Below, one piece after another: positions 7,130 to 14,539 of a stretch of DNA of 64,000 nt. The stretch's first letter is position 1; every line of letters begins with the position of its first letter. Made by a program: the position numbers and the translations under genes. The DNA is taken from IMG/VR virus record IMGVR_UViG_3300010885_058768, positions 1 to 64,000 of that record; one strand, written 5' to 3'. The notes below the pieces were generated by a model. It saw only the letters and a program-made list of their open reading frames with translations. It ran no database searches and was not told the DNA's origin. Source of the stretch: a virus.

Positions 7130-7570
7130 ATGTGGCTATTTACGGAAACCGGATTCATGAGTGCTGTGAGACATCGAACGTCTCCAGACAACCTAGTAGT
7201 TAGAGCAAGAGACAGACAGTCTCTACTCGAGCTTTCGGAGTTCTCTAAAGAAGAGATACAGTTTACTCCGTATGCCGACTATCCATACAGAGTCATCGTT
7301 CACGAGAAGCAACTAAGAACTTTTATGGACGACGCTCTTAAAAATCTGAAGTACGATAACTTCAAGAGTAGAGTTCAGAAGACTCGCGGACTACAGTTCG
7401 TCGATGCTCTGCAGGATGTCTGGGCAACAATGCACAAAGTCGAAGACTTAGAGTCTGCAAACCGCTGGGAAAAGTATCCGGTGGAAGAGACTCTTCCTGG
7501 ATTCGACGATTCACCAGACCCTTACGATTACGATTCATTTCCAGACTGGGAGCCGGATGAAAAGTCCTAA
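7130..7570 (+). CDS. conserved phage protein of unknown function (MWLFT family)
   Basis: A 146-residue protein beginning MWLFTETGFMSAVRHR, with TPYADYPYRVIVH in the middle and DVWATMH later. I recognise this layout from hypothetical proteins shared by actinophages and their hosts, with no assigned function. The C-terminus is acidic. Ribosome site GCGAGGTAG. It overlaps the lysozyme-like gene by 14 bases. Confidence 0.8.
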   Translation: MWLFTETGFMSAVRHRTSPDNLVVRARDRQSLLELSEFSKEEIQFTPYADYPYRVIVHEKQLRTFMDDALKNLKYDNFKSRVQKTRGLQFVDALQDVWATMHKVEDLESANRWEKYPVEETLPGFDDSPDPYDYDSFPDWEPDEKS

Positions 7571-8138
7571 AGTAGCGGCTGCGTTGGTGCTTGCGTTTGC
7601 TTTTGTAAGCGCAGGTATTCAACCAACTGTTCCGCAAGAAATAAAAATCGTGCAACAAAAAGAAAAAGAAAAAGAAAAAGAAAAAGTCTCCCCGGTGGAG
7701 AAGTTTCGAAACGCAAAGAAGCTAAACGGAATCCAACTCGCGGCAATTTTAGCGCACGTTGGGTTTCGCGGGAACTCGCACAAAATCGCTTGGGCTCTTG
7801 CAATGAGAGAATCTCACGGGAACCCGTTATCACACAACCGCAACGCTGCTACGGCTGATGACTCGTATGGGCTCTTTCAAATAAACATGCGTGGATACCT
7901 GGGTAAGGCAAGAAGAGTGACTTACGGGCTCTCTAGGGACTCTAAACTGTTCGACCCGTTGACTAATGCGTGGGTAGCGTATCGGATGAGTAAAGGGGGC
8001 AGAGACTTTGGTCCCTGGGGCATAGGCCCGAACGCCTACAGAGCGAACCGGGGAATCGGAACCATCTCTAAGCATTTTGCGTCTTATCCTGGGTATCCAA
8101 AGACAAAAACGGTACACAGCGGTAAGAAATCCAAATAA
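7557..8138 (+). CDS. secreted lysozyme-like (transglycosylase-type) cell-wall hydrolase
   Basis: A 193-residue protein. Residues 1-25 are a signal peptide or anchor (AAALVLAFAFVSAG). Residues 35-46 are a repeated KE linker. Residues about 60-180 resemble an SLT/goose-type lysozyme fold: candidate catalytic Glu85 in AMRESHGNP, then DDSYGLFQINM. Such enzymes cleave the glycan strands of peptidoglycan. It overlaps the gene before it and sits next to a peptidoglycan-binding protein, so it is probably part of a lysis set. Confidence 0.82.
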   Translation: MKSPKVAAALVLAFAFVSAGIQPTVPQEIKIVQQKEKEKEKEKVSPVEKFRNAKKLNGIQLAAILAHVGFRGNSHKIAWALAMRESHGNPLSHNRNAATADDSYGLFQINMRGYLGKARRVTYGLSRDSKLFDPLTNAWVAYRMSKGGRDFGPWGIGPNAYRANRGIGTISKHFASYPGYPKTKTVHSGKKSK

Positions 8139-8168
8139 AATCTTACAAAATCAAGTTTTGGAGAAAAA

Positions 8169-8726
8169 ATGTCTGAAGAAATCGTAAACCCTGAAGAAAA
8201 CATCACCCCGGAAGACACTTCAGCCCCCGAAGAGAGCCAAGAGCCGGAAGTCCAGGTGGATACCCCGGAAATCCGTGAAGAGGCTGTCACCCCGGAAGAG
8301 AGGCCAGTTGCGACCCCGATTCCGGCTCCAATCCGGGTCTCCGTTCCGGAAAAACCAAAGCAGGAGAAGAAAATTGCAGTTCCTGTTGCGGTAAGTGCTG
8401 AAGAAATAGAAAAAGTAGTAGAGAAATCTACAAATTCGGTGATTGTTGGAACAGGCGACAAGGACGAAGTTAAGTTGTCGGCAATAGTCTACAAAAACTT
8501 TCAGTCAACTCGTTCTGTGAGCGTTTTCCACGTTCAAAGAAGACTTTACGAACTTGGATACCAGGATTCTGCTTCAGACAGAAGAGGCTTTTTCGGAGAC
8601 AACACAAAAAACGCACTCACCTACTTTCAAAGTGCAAATGGCTTAGAAGCAAGTGGACTTCCGAACGCTGAAACTCTAACTCTTCTCTTCACCGGAGACG
8701 AAAACGTTTCTCTAACTTTAGACTAA
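8169..8726 (+). CDS. peptidoglycan-binding domain protein with Pro/Glu-rich N-terminus
   Basis: A 185-residue protein. Residues 1-90 are a disordered Glu/Pro/Val-rich stretch. Residues about 115-178 match a PG_binding_1 type domain: VFHVQRRLYELGY, FFGDNTKNALTYFQ, GLPNAETLTLL. There is no signal peptide and no catalytic domain. It follows the lysozyme-like gene by 30 bases with a TTTTGGAGAA site, so it may be a wall-targeting partner of that enzyme. Confidence 0.82.
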   Translation: MSEEIVNPEENITPEDTSAPEESQEPEVQVDTPEIREEAVTPEERPVATPIPAPIRVSVPEKPKQEKKIAVPVAVSAEEIEKVVEKSTNSVIVGTGDKDEVKLSAIVYKNFQSTRSVSVFHVQRRLYELGYQDSASDRRGFFGDNTKNALTYFQSANGLEASGLPNAETLTLLFTGDENVSLTLD

Positions 8727-8749
8727 GAGATTCTTCTATCCCGATTATT

Positions 8750-8800
8750 ATTATACCATACTTTTAGCTAAAAGTTTCTCTATTTATCAAACAGTTATAA
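8750..8800 (-). promoter_or_regulatory. orphan leftward promoter, antisense to the cell-wall genes
   Basis: On the minus strand TATAAT lies at 8755-8750 with TG one base before it. The promoter core (8750-8773) is identical over 24 bases to that of the leftward gene at 10864. No leftward gene follows it; transcription would run antisense into the gene at 8169-8726. Confidence 0.6.
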
Positions 8801-8831
8801 AACTTACTGTTTTTAGTCTACGGTATACAAT
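8793..8831 (+). promoter_or_regulatory. promoter of HTH/terminase operon, likely leaderless
   Basis: An AGTTATAAAA box near 8793 and a -10 candidate TATACA/TACAAT at 8824-8831. The ATG at 8841 is only nine bases downstream of TACAAT and has no ribosome site, so the message is probably leaderless or nearly so. Confidence 0.6.
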
Positions 8832-8840
8832 TGCATCATC

Positions 8841-9419
8841 ATGAATGCGATTACAAAACAAAATCACAAGCTTCCAACGACTGTAGCTTTCGTCTTCAAA
8901 GAAATCGCCACAACGCGAGAGCTAAGAGACAACTACATCTCTGTTCTTAGAGAAAATGAATGGACTTTACAGTCGATTGCAGATTGCTGCGAACTCACTA
9001 GGGAGAGAGTCAGACAGCTTGCTTCTCGGAAATCAGACCCCGGAGTAGTCTCCGAACTCATTCGCCTTGGGGCTGTGATTCCGACTCCACCGGAGAAACC
9101 TAAACGGGAAGTTGCCTTCAAGCCGGAAATAAAACCGGAGACCCTAGAGAAATTGCTAGAACTTCAGCCGCTTGCGCAACAAGTTCGCTCAAATAGCACG
9201 AAGTTCCGGGAAGAAGCTGAAGTCTACACGGCTCTTTTGTTTGACGCGTATAAAAACCAGGGAGTTTCTCTGTATCGGCTTGCAAAACTTCTCGGAGTTA
9301 CTCATGGGGCGATAAGATTTAGGCTGGCGAGATACGGATACATAAAACCTCAAGGCGGAAGCAGCAAAGTTTACGCTCTCGTAAAATCAGAAAACAGGGT
9401 GAAAATCTCAAATGGCTAA
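8841..9419 (+). CDS. double helix-turn-helix DNA-binding protein, candidate small terminase subunit
   Basis: A 192-residue protein with an N-terminal HTH at residues 41-62 (WTLQSIADCCELTRERVRQL) and a second HTH at 141-166 (GVSLYRLAKLLGVTHGAIRF). A basic Pro-rich linker and the block LELQPLAQQVRS lie between them. It overlaps the large terminase gene by eight bases, the usual place of a small terminase subunit that recognises the packaging site. A paralogue lies at 14540. An alternative role is operon regulator. Confidence 0.78.
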   Translation: MNAITKQNHKLPTTVAFVFKEIATTRELRDNYISVLRENEWTLQSIADCCELTRERVRQLASRKSDPGVVSELIRLGAVIPTPPEKPKREVAFKPEIKPETLEKLLELQPLAQQVRSNSTKFREEAEVYTALLFDAYKNQGVSLYRLAKLLGVTHGAIRFRLARYGYIKPQGGSSKVYALVKSENRVKISNG

Positions 9420-10809
9420 AAGCATTATGGAACAGTTAGCTCTTTTGCCGGAAGCGGAGAGATTAGAGATTCTTGCGGGCATGGACCCTGATACTTTGCT
9501 GTGGGATTGGTCGGTATGGGGAAGACCAGAACAGCAAGCGCCTCAGGGTGAGTGGTCTATTTGGATGTATCTAGCCGGAAGAGGCGCGGGAAAAACGAGA
9601 GCTGCAGCGGAGTGGATTCGTGAAGAAGCAAAGTACACTACAACTGGGCAGAGAAGATTCGCCCTCGTTGCGAGAACTGCAGCAGACGTTAGAGATGTCA
9701 TCGTTGAAGGTGAGTCGGGAATCATTTCCGTTACTCCGCCTTCCGAACGCCCTCTTTACGAGCCTTCGAAACGTCGACTCACTTGGCCAAATGGAAATAC
9801 GGCAACTTGCTTCACAGCTGACGAACCTGATTCACTCCGTGGACCTCAGTTTACTCACGCTTGGGGAGATGAGGTTGCGGCATGGAGGCAAACTCCGGAC
9901 GCTGCCGGGATGACTGCTTTCGACAACTTGCGCGTTGGAACTCGTTTGGGCTCAAATCCAAAAATCATGATAACCACTACACCAAAAAGAGTGCCCTTGC
10001 TCTATCAGCTTTTAGAAGAAGAGAGAAAGACGGGAAGAGTCGTCGTAACTCGTGGGTCGACTTTGGATAACTCAGGGAACTTATCAAGCTCTTACATCGA
10101 TGCTATCACAGGAGTTTACGCTGGTACGAGACTCGCGGCTCAAGAGCTTTACGGTGAAATGTTAGATAACGTTGAAGGCGCTCTGTGGACTGAAGAAATG
10201 ATCGATAAAGGAAGAGAAACTGTCTTTCCAATTGGATCTCCATTGAGAGTAATCGGTGTCGACCCTTCGGTTGCCGAGAACCCTAGAGACGAATGCGGTA
10301 TCGTTGTCGTTGCTTCAACTGCAGAAAGAGATTTATATAAACGACACGCTTGGGTTTTAGAAGACGCAACGATTCTCGGCTCGCCAGAAACTTGGGCGAA
10401 TAAAGTAGTCGCCATGGCTCGTAAATGGGGATGTCCAGTCGTTGCTGAAGTGAATCAGGGAGGCGCATTAGTTAGAAACGCAATTAACGCAATCGACCCT
10501 AACATCAAAGTTTTCGAAGTTCACTCAAAGTACGGGAAAGCTCTTCGCGCAGAACCGGTGACTCTTGCTTACGAACAGAACAGAGTTCATCACGTAAACT
10601 ACTTACCCGAACTTGAATCTCAAATGTATTCTTGGATTCCGGGAGAAGGAAAGTCTCCAGACCGAGTCGATGCTTTAGTTCACGCGCTTACTGCTCTGCT
10701 AATTAAACCACCGCAAGGTTTCGTCGGTGGAAAGATTACCGCAAAGTCAGTTGCTCACAGAAAGTTCGATACGGGAAGAGGCGGCGGAGGAATCTTCAAA
10801 GTTCGCTAA
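9412..10809 (+). CDS. terL: terminase large subunit
   Basis: A 465-residue packaging motor. Walker A is AGRGAGKTRAAAEW with Lys61, and Walker B is HAWGDE with Asp153-Glu154. The C-terminal RNase H-like nuclease carries Asp284 in GVDPS and DRVDALVHA with Asp417 and Asp420. It drives DNA into the prohead through the portal and cuts the concatemer. The start overlaps the HTH gene upstream. An efficient terminator follows, so the portal, 5 kb away, is transcribed separately, which is unusual. Confidence 0.95.
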   Translation: MAKSIMEQLALLPEAERLEILAGMDPDTLLWDWSVWGRPEQQAPQGEWSIWMYLAGRGAGKTRAAAEWIREEAKYTTTGQRRFALVARTAADVRDVIVEGESGIISVTPPSERPLYEPSKRRLTWPNGNTATCFTADEPDSLRGPQFTHAWGDEVAAWRQTPDAAGMTAFDNLRVGTRLGSNPKIMITTTPKRVPLLYQLLEEERKTGRVVVTRGSTLDNSGNLSSSYIDAITGVYAGTRLAAQELYGEMLDNVEGALWTEEMIDKGRETVFPIGSPLRVIGVDPSVAENPRDECGIVVVASTAERDLYKRHAWVLEDATILGSPETWANKVVAMARKWGCPVVAEVNQGGALVRNAINAIDPNIKVFEVHSKYGKALRAEPVTLAYEQNRVHHVNYLPELESQMYSWIPGEGKSPDRVDALVHALTALLIKPPQGFVGGKITAKSVAHRKFDTGRGGGGIFKVR

Positions 10810-10826
10810 GAGAGATTAAAGAAATC

Positions 10827-10850
10827 GCCCTCTTTCGAGGGCTTTTTCTT
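10827..10850 (+). terminator. rho-independent terminator after terL
   Basis: GCCCTC (10827-10832), loop TTTC, GAGGGC (10837-10842), then TTTTTCTTTTTT. The stem is perfect. It lies between two convergent genes and also has a weaker T-run on the minus strand, so it may stop both. Confidence 0.9.
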
Positions 10851-10863
10851 TTTTCTCTTTCGC

Positions 10864-11118
10864 TTACTTATTCGCAGCGATTGCGCATGGGTAAACTTTT
10901 ACGTCTCGAGACCAAATCCACGGGTCGTCGTAACCATTCTCTTCGCTCATGTCTTCGTTGAAGTTTTTCTCTGCGGTCGCTAAGTCAACTTCTTCGTAGT
11001 AGACATCGCTGAACTTTCTAGCTTTTTGCAAGTCGCTGCAACCAACTCTGTGGCAAACATCTGTTCCGTCGATTTCTCTGATAACTGCTACTGCTTTTGT
11101 GTTTTCGTTTACGTTCAT
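10864..11118 (-). CDS. small leftward protein, unknown function
   Basis: An 84-residue protein starting MNVNENTKAVAVIREIDG at 11118, chosen because AAAGGA lies just before it; a start at 11136 is also open. It contains two Cys residues (VCHRVGC) and an acidic helical middle (VDLATAEKNFNEDMSEENG). It is the last of four single-gene leftward units. No family recognised. Confidence 0.78.
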   Translation of the reverse strand: MNVNENTKAVAVIREIDGTDVCHRVGCSDLQKARKFSDVYYEEVDLATAEKNFNEDMSEENGYDDPWIWSRDVKVYPCAIAANK

Positions 11119-11157
11119 TTGTTTTCCTTTTGTCATTTTGTTTTTGTTTCTAAGATT

Positions 11158-11222
11158 ATTATACCATACTTTTAGCTAAAATACTGCACATTTGCAAAGA
11201 TTTTTCTATTATTTATCATTTT
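11158..11222 (-). promoter_or_regulatory. leftward extended -10 promoter
   Basis: Minus strand TATAAT at 11163-11158 with TG upstream, then the family blocks TTTAGCTAAAA, AATGTGCAG and CTTTGC further up, and a TTATAAC box at about 11222. It drives the gene at 11118-10864. Confidence 0.82.
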
Positions 11223-11367
11223 GTTATAAAGCTGTTTTGCGGTAGATTTGCGGTAGTTTCTCTTCGTTCTCTTCAAGCTTTCTCTCAGCTTTTTCTCTTT
11301 TAGAGAAGCTTCTCTTCAAGCTCTCTGCTTCTCTCAGATTTCTCTTTTTCCTTCCTTCAGCTTGAAC

Positions 11368-11440
<73 letters not shown>

Positions 11441-11458
11441 ATTTCTAAGTTTTCGACT

Positions 11459-11752
11459 TTAGATTTCGGAGACTTTCTTTGCGAAGATTTCATACTCTTC
11501 TTTTGAAGTCAAGAATCTCTTTACGCATTCGTTTCCAAGTCTCTTCACTTTAGCGTCTGCTTGCTCTTCTGCGAACGGAACTAAAGAATCTGTTTTCCAA
11601 TTCCAACTAACTAACCAACCAGAATCTTCTGTCATCGCCTTTGCGCAATGTTCGCACCAAGTTTCAAAGTTGTTTTTGTAGTTTCTCTTCATGTTCATTT
11701 CGTACTGAGTGTGAGCTCCGAATCCATAACACTTGATTTCGTTTACGGTCAT
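11459..11752 (-). CDS. small leftward protein with CEHC motif
   Basis: A 97-residue protein starting MTVNEIKCYGFGAHTQYE at 11752, placed by the AAAAGGAAAAA site; the frame is open upstream into the promoter and cannot start there. It has a CEHC pair near residue 31 plus an N-terminal Cys, and many aromatic and Lys residues. It is a single-gene unit with its own promoter and terminator. The function is unknown. Confidence 0.78.
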   Translation of the reverse strand: MTVNEIKCYGFGAHTQYEMNMKRNYKNNFETWCEHCAKAMTEDSGWLVSWNWKTDSLVPFAEEQADAKVKRLGNECVKRFLTSKEEYEIFAKKVSEI

Positions 11753-11794
11753 TTGCTTTTTCCTTTTGTCGTTTTGTTTTTTGTTTCTAAGATT

Positions 11795-11862
11795 ATTATA
11801 ACAGGAACTTAGCAAAATAAACACACTTTAGCAAAGATTTTTAGACAAGTTATCATTTTGTT
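11795..11862 (-). promoter_or_regulatory. leftward extended -10 promoter
   Basis: Minus strand CCTGTTATAAT with TATAAT at 11800-11795, preceded by TTTTGCTAAGTT, AAAGTGTG and CTTTGCTAA blocks and a TTATAACAAAATGATAA box (about 11862-11846). Confidence 0.82.
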
Positions 11863-12053
11863 ATAAAGTTGATTCCGGCTTGAACTACGGTGAAAGTTCG
11901 CACTTCGATGAGAAGTTTTCTACTTTTTCTGAAGTCTTTCGATTTCAAAAAGTTCTAAGTTTTCTGCGAAAGCAAAAAGCTTGAAGAGAGTAGAGTTGAG
12001 ATTTCTCTTTTCTTAGATTTCTGAAGTCTTCAGATTTTTCTTCGTTGAGAGAG

Positions 12054-12086
12054 TTAAAAAGAATCGACCGCATTTCTGTGATCGAT
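12054..12086 (-). terminator. leftward terminator
   Basis: On the minus strand ATCGATC (12086-12080) pairs with GGTCGAT (12069-12063), followed by TCTTTTTAAC. It is 17 bases after the stop of the gene at 12103-12375. Confidence 0.78.
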
Positions 12087-12102
12087 TTCTTCTCGCTTTC
12101 GC

Positions 12103-12375
12103 TTATTCCCAAATGCTCGAGAAGTCAGTTCTCTCTTTTTTGTTCGTCAAGACGATTTCTTGTCGAGTGATTGGATTTTTAGCAATGATTCCGTACTTGT
12201 ATTTTGCATCTTCTCCAAAGACTTTGACGTTTGTTTCGATAACTTTGTACTTTGTTGAGAAGTAGAAGACTGTGTCTCCAACTTTCTTTTCTCCAAGTGA
12301 GAACATTGCTCTTGCCAACTTGTTTAATTCTGGATTGCTGTTGTAAAGTACGTTGTCTTTGATTACTTCGTTCAT
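12103..12375 (-). CDS. small leftward protein, unknown function
   Basis: A 90-residue protein starting MNEVIKDNVLYNSNPELN at 12375, set by an AAAGGAAAA site. The middle alternates Val, Tyr, Lys and Phe (VGDTVFYFSTKYKVIETNVK) like a small beta barrel. The C-terminus ends FSSIWE. It is a single-gene unit with its own promoter and terminator. No family recognised. Confidence 0.78.
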   Translation of the reverse strand: MNEVIKDNVLYNSNPELNKLARAMFSLGEKKVGDTVFYFSTKYKVIETNVKVFGEDAKYKYGIIAKNPITRQEIVLTNKKERTDFSSIWE

Positions 12376-12417
12376 TCGCTTTTCCTTTTGTCGTTTATTT
12401 ATTTTTGGTACATAATC

Positions 12418-12487
12418 ATTATAACATGAACTTAGCAAAAATACTGCACATTTAGCAAAGATTTTCTACTTGTTATCATTTTGTTAT
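12418..12487 (-). promoter_or_regulatory. leftward extended -10 promoter
   Basis: Minus strand ATGTTATAAT with TATAAT at 12423-12418, preceded by TTTTTGCTAAGTTC, AAATGTGCAG, CTTTGC and a TTATAACAAAATGATAA box (12487-12471). Confidence 0.84.
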
Positions 12488-13355
12488 AATCACTATTCCG
12501 GCTTGAACTACGGTGAAAGTTTGCGGTAAAAGCTCACACTCTCTGAAGTTTCTGAAGTTTCTGAAGTTTCTGAAGTCTTCAGATTTCGCTTTCACTTTTG
12601 AGCTCTCTGTCGAAAGCAAAGTTGCGATTTTGAGTTCTCTGTCGAAAGCTGAGATTTTGTTTAGAGCTCTCAATCGAAAGCTGAGATTCATTTTTCTCTC
12701 TCTGTCGATTTCTTAGTTTCGATTTAGATCTCTTTATCAAAAGTAGAGATTCGATTTCTGAAGTCTTTAGAGTTCTTTAGATTTCTTTCGATTTCTTAGA
12801 AGTTTCTAAAGTCTTCAGATTTTCGATTTTGTTTTTAGATTTCTCTTTCGATTTCTGAAGTCTTTAGATTCTTTAGATTCTTTAGAAGATTTTCTAAGTT
12901 TTCTAAAGTTTTCTGAAGTTTCTAAAGTTCTCTGAAGTTTTTCTTTCGCTACTAAAGTTCTCTGAAGTTTCTAAAGTTCTCTAAAGTCTTTCGATTTCTT
13001 AGAAGTTTCTAAAGTCTTTCGATTTCTCTTTCGATTTCTGAAGTCTTTCGATTTCTGCTTTTCTCTTTTGACTTCTCTTTTGATTTCTGAAGTTTTTAGA
13101 TTTCTTCAAAGTCTCTGAAGTCTTTAGATTCGTTTAGTTGATTGCGGTAAATGATTGCGGTGAATTCGAACTCTCTTCAAAGTTTCTGAAGTCTTTCGAT
13201 TTCTGAAGTCTTCAGATTTTTGATTTTAGTTTTTCGATTTCTGAAGTCTTCAGATTTCTTTCGCAACTTTAGATTTCTTTAGATTTCTTTCGCAACTTTA
13301 GATTTCTTTCGCAACTTTAGATTTCTGTTTTTCTTTTTCTCTTTCTCTTTAGAGT

Positions 13356-13387
13356 TAAGAAAGAAGCGACCGTTTTTCAACGATCGC
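13356..13387 (-). terminator. leftward terminator
   Basis: On the minus strand GCGATCG (13387-13381) pairs with CGGTCGC (13372-13366), followed by TTCTTTCTTAAC. It lies 25 bases after the stop of the gene at 13412-13657. Confidence 0.78.
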
Positions 13388-13411
13388 AACTTTTGTTGAG
13401 TGATTTCTTAC

Positions 13412-13657
13412 TTACACAACGTAAGCAAGAACGTATCCACCATTCAATTTCTCTTGAACTTTTTCTTGAGCGATTGAAAGTGCACTTTGGTTTGAGTAAG
13501 CGTTTACAACTTTGTTCTGTCTCTGTGATTTCTCTGCCATTCCCCAAGACATTGAAACTTTATTATCAACAACGATTACTTCATAGATTTTCTTCTTGCC
13601 ATTTAGTCCACGGTTTCCGTCACTGACCTTTAGTAGACACCATTTCTTTTCGTTCAT
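13412..13657 (-). CDS. small leftward basic protein, unknown function
   Basis: An 81-residue protein starting MNEKKWCLLKVSDGNRGL at 13657, behind AAAGGAAAAAA. It is Lys-rich with a helical Gln/Lys stretch (ALSIAQEKVQEKLNG) and an AYVV end. It is the first of the four leftward single-gene units, which share promoter, leader and terminator design. No family recognised. Confidence 0.78.
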   Translation of the reverse strand: MNEKKWCLLKVSDGNRGLNGKKKIYEVIVVDNKVSMSWGMAEKSQRQNKVVNAYSNQSALSIAQEKVQEKLNGGYVLAYVV

Positions 13658-13705
13658 TTTTTTCCTTTTGTCGTTTTGTCGTTTATTTATTTTTGGTACA
13701 TAATC

Positions 13706-13775
13706 ATTATACACTATTTTTAGCAAAATAGCTGCACTTTAGCAAAGATTTTTGCTAAGTTATCACTTTGTTATA
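13706..13775 (-). promoter_or_regulatory. leftward promoter, variant without TG
   Basis: Minus strand TATAAT at 13711-13706, preceded by GTG rather than TGN, then TTTTGCTAAAAATAG, AAAGTGCAGC, CTTTGC and a TTATAACAAAGTGATAA box up to 13775. The upstream blocks are fully conserved although the extended -10 is not. Confidence 0.75.
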
Positions 13776-13785
13776 AAGAGTTATT

Positions 13786-13808
13786 TTGCGGTGATTTGCG
13801 GTGATTTC
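13786..13808. promoter_or_regulatory. tandem TTTGCGGTGA elements
   Basis: TTTGCGGTGATTTGCGGTGA, two copies with a 10-base period, located just upstream of a leftward promoter. Similar pairs sit at 11232 and 13140 and a single copy at about 12522. This looks like an operator for a protein binding one face of the helix. Confidence 0.5.
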
Positions 13809-13827
13809 TTGATTTTTCTCGTATTTT

Positions 13828-13863
13828 TGAACAAATGTTCAGGTCGCTAAGATTCATTATAAT
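13828..13863. promoter_or_regulatory. SOS-box-like inverted repeat next to a TATAAT
   Basis: TGAACAAATGTTCA at 13828-13841 contains GAAC-N4-GTTC, the core of LexA sites in actinobacteria and other Gram-positives. A TATAAT follows at 13858-13863. There is no clear gene directly downstream on the plus strand. Confidence 0.4.
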
Positions 13864-14242
13864 CAACTGTCTTTTGTTCTTGACTTTGATTTCTCTTTGT
13901 CATTTTGTGGAGCAATTCTGGGCGACATGACAAAAGGGCACAAAAAGCTACAATGAGCGCAAAGTCTCTTCTTTTCTCAATTTCTCACTTTCTTCGCACT
14001 CTCTCACTCTCACTCACTTTCGTCGACTTTCTCTTCTTTTCTCTCGCTCTCGCTTTCTCTCACTCTCTCACTCTCACTTTCTCTCGCTATTTTTCTCTCG
14101 CTCTCGCTCTCGCTCTCTTCTTCTCTCACTTTGGCTCACACAAAAGCTCACGCAAAAGCGAAAGACTTTTCGACTTCTCGCTCTCTTCTTCTCTCACTCT
14201 AAGCGCTTTCATGAGCTTCTTTTTTCTTTAGAGAGTCTCGGC

Positions 14243-14395
14243 TGTGTGGAGTGAGCGCAGTTATAAAAATGTTATCATTAGAGTTGTGTGGAGTGAGAGA
14301 AGTCGTGTGATTGTGTGGTGTGGAGTGTAATGAGAAAGTTATAATTGGTCGGTTTGGTGATTCGGGTCTCTGTTTGGGTCGGTTTGGTGATTCGG
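14243..14395. repeat. direct repeats before the head operon
   Basis: TGTGTGGAGTGAG occurs at 14243-14255 and 14285-14297, with a third partial copy near 14318. GGTCGGTTTGGTGATTCGG occurs exactly at 14347-14365 and 14377-14395, a 30-base period. An AGTTATAAAA box and ATGTTATCATT lie between the first pair. Confidence 0.85.
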
Positions 14396-14523
14396 TGGAG
14401 ACGTTTTCAAGAAGCTCACACACTAACCGCAACCCTCTCTTTCACCAAAGACACCTAACCTTACTGTACTGCTTCCTCTCCTCTGTACACAACCTCTCCG
14501 CCGTAGTCAGTTGTACACTCGCA

Positions 14524-14532
14524 TGATACAGT
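14524..14532 (+). promoter_or_regulatory. leaderless promoter of the head operon
   Basis: TG-A-TACAGT at 14524-14532, seven bases before the ATG at 14540 and with no ribosome site. This is the classic spacing for a leaderless actinobacterial message. Confidence 0.65.
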
Positions 14533-14539
14533 ATCTCGC

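Larger units (their letters stand above)
11753..12102. repeat. gene-free spacer B: promoter plus low-complexity DNA
   Basis: Beyond the promoter and a downstream terminator, 11870-12053 opens with CCGGCTTGAACTACGGTGAA (shared with the spacer at 12490). It continues as T-rich DNA built from TTTCTGAAGTCTT, TTTCGATTTC and AGTTTTCTGC units. No reading frame worth calling is present. Confidence 0.72.
12376..13411. repeat. gene-free spacer C: about 0.8 kb of degenerate repeat DNA
   Basis: The largest gap in the window. It holds four tandem 9-base units TTTCTGAAG (12543-12580), three imperfect copies of GAGCTCTCTGTCGAAAGC (12600-12690) and dozens of TTTCTGAAGTCTT, CTTTCGATTTC and TTTAGATTTC units to 13258. 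Three copies of TTTCGCAACTTTAGA follow (13258-13325). A pair ATTGCGGTAAATG/ATTGCGGTGAATT sits at 13140-13166. No reading frame is credible. A promoter is at its left end and a terminator at its right. Confidence 0.85.
13658..14539. repeat. gene-free spacer D: regulatory sites, CT-rich tract, direct repeats
   Basis: From left to right: a leftward promoter, TGCGGT pair, SOS-like box, a tract at 13970-14215 of CTCTCGCTCTCACTCTC-type DNA, then G-rich direct repeats, then a promoter at 14524. An open frame at 13905-14231 is only this tract translated (Leu/Ser/Phe-rich, no ribosome site) and is not called. Confidence 0.75.

Noticed and set aside
12540-13330. Possible CRISPR-like array
   Set aside because: Units are short, overlapping and degenerate with no constant spacer length and no unique spacers.
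13905-14231. Open frame of 108 codons on the plus strand in the CT-rich tract
   Set aside because: The product is only Leu, Ser, Phe and Ala from CTCTCG-type repeats, with no ribosome site and no family resemblance.
14199-14432. Minus-strand frame with repeated ESPNRP
   Set aside because: The repeat is just the 19-base direct repeat translated; there is no ribosome site or good start, and it overlaps the CT-rich tract.
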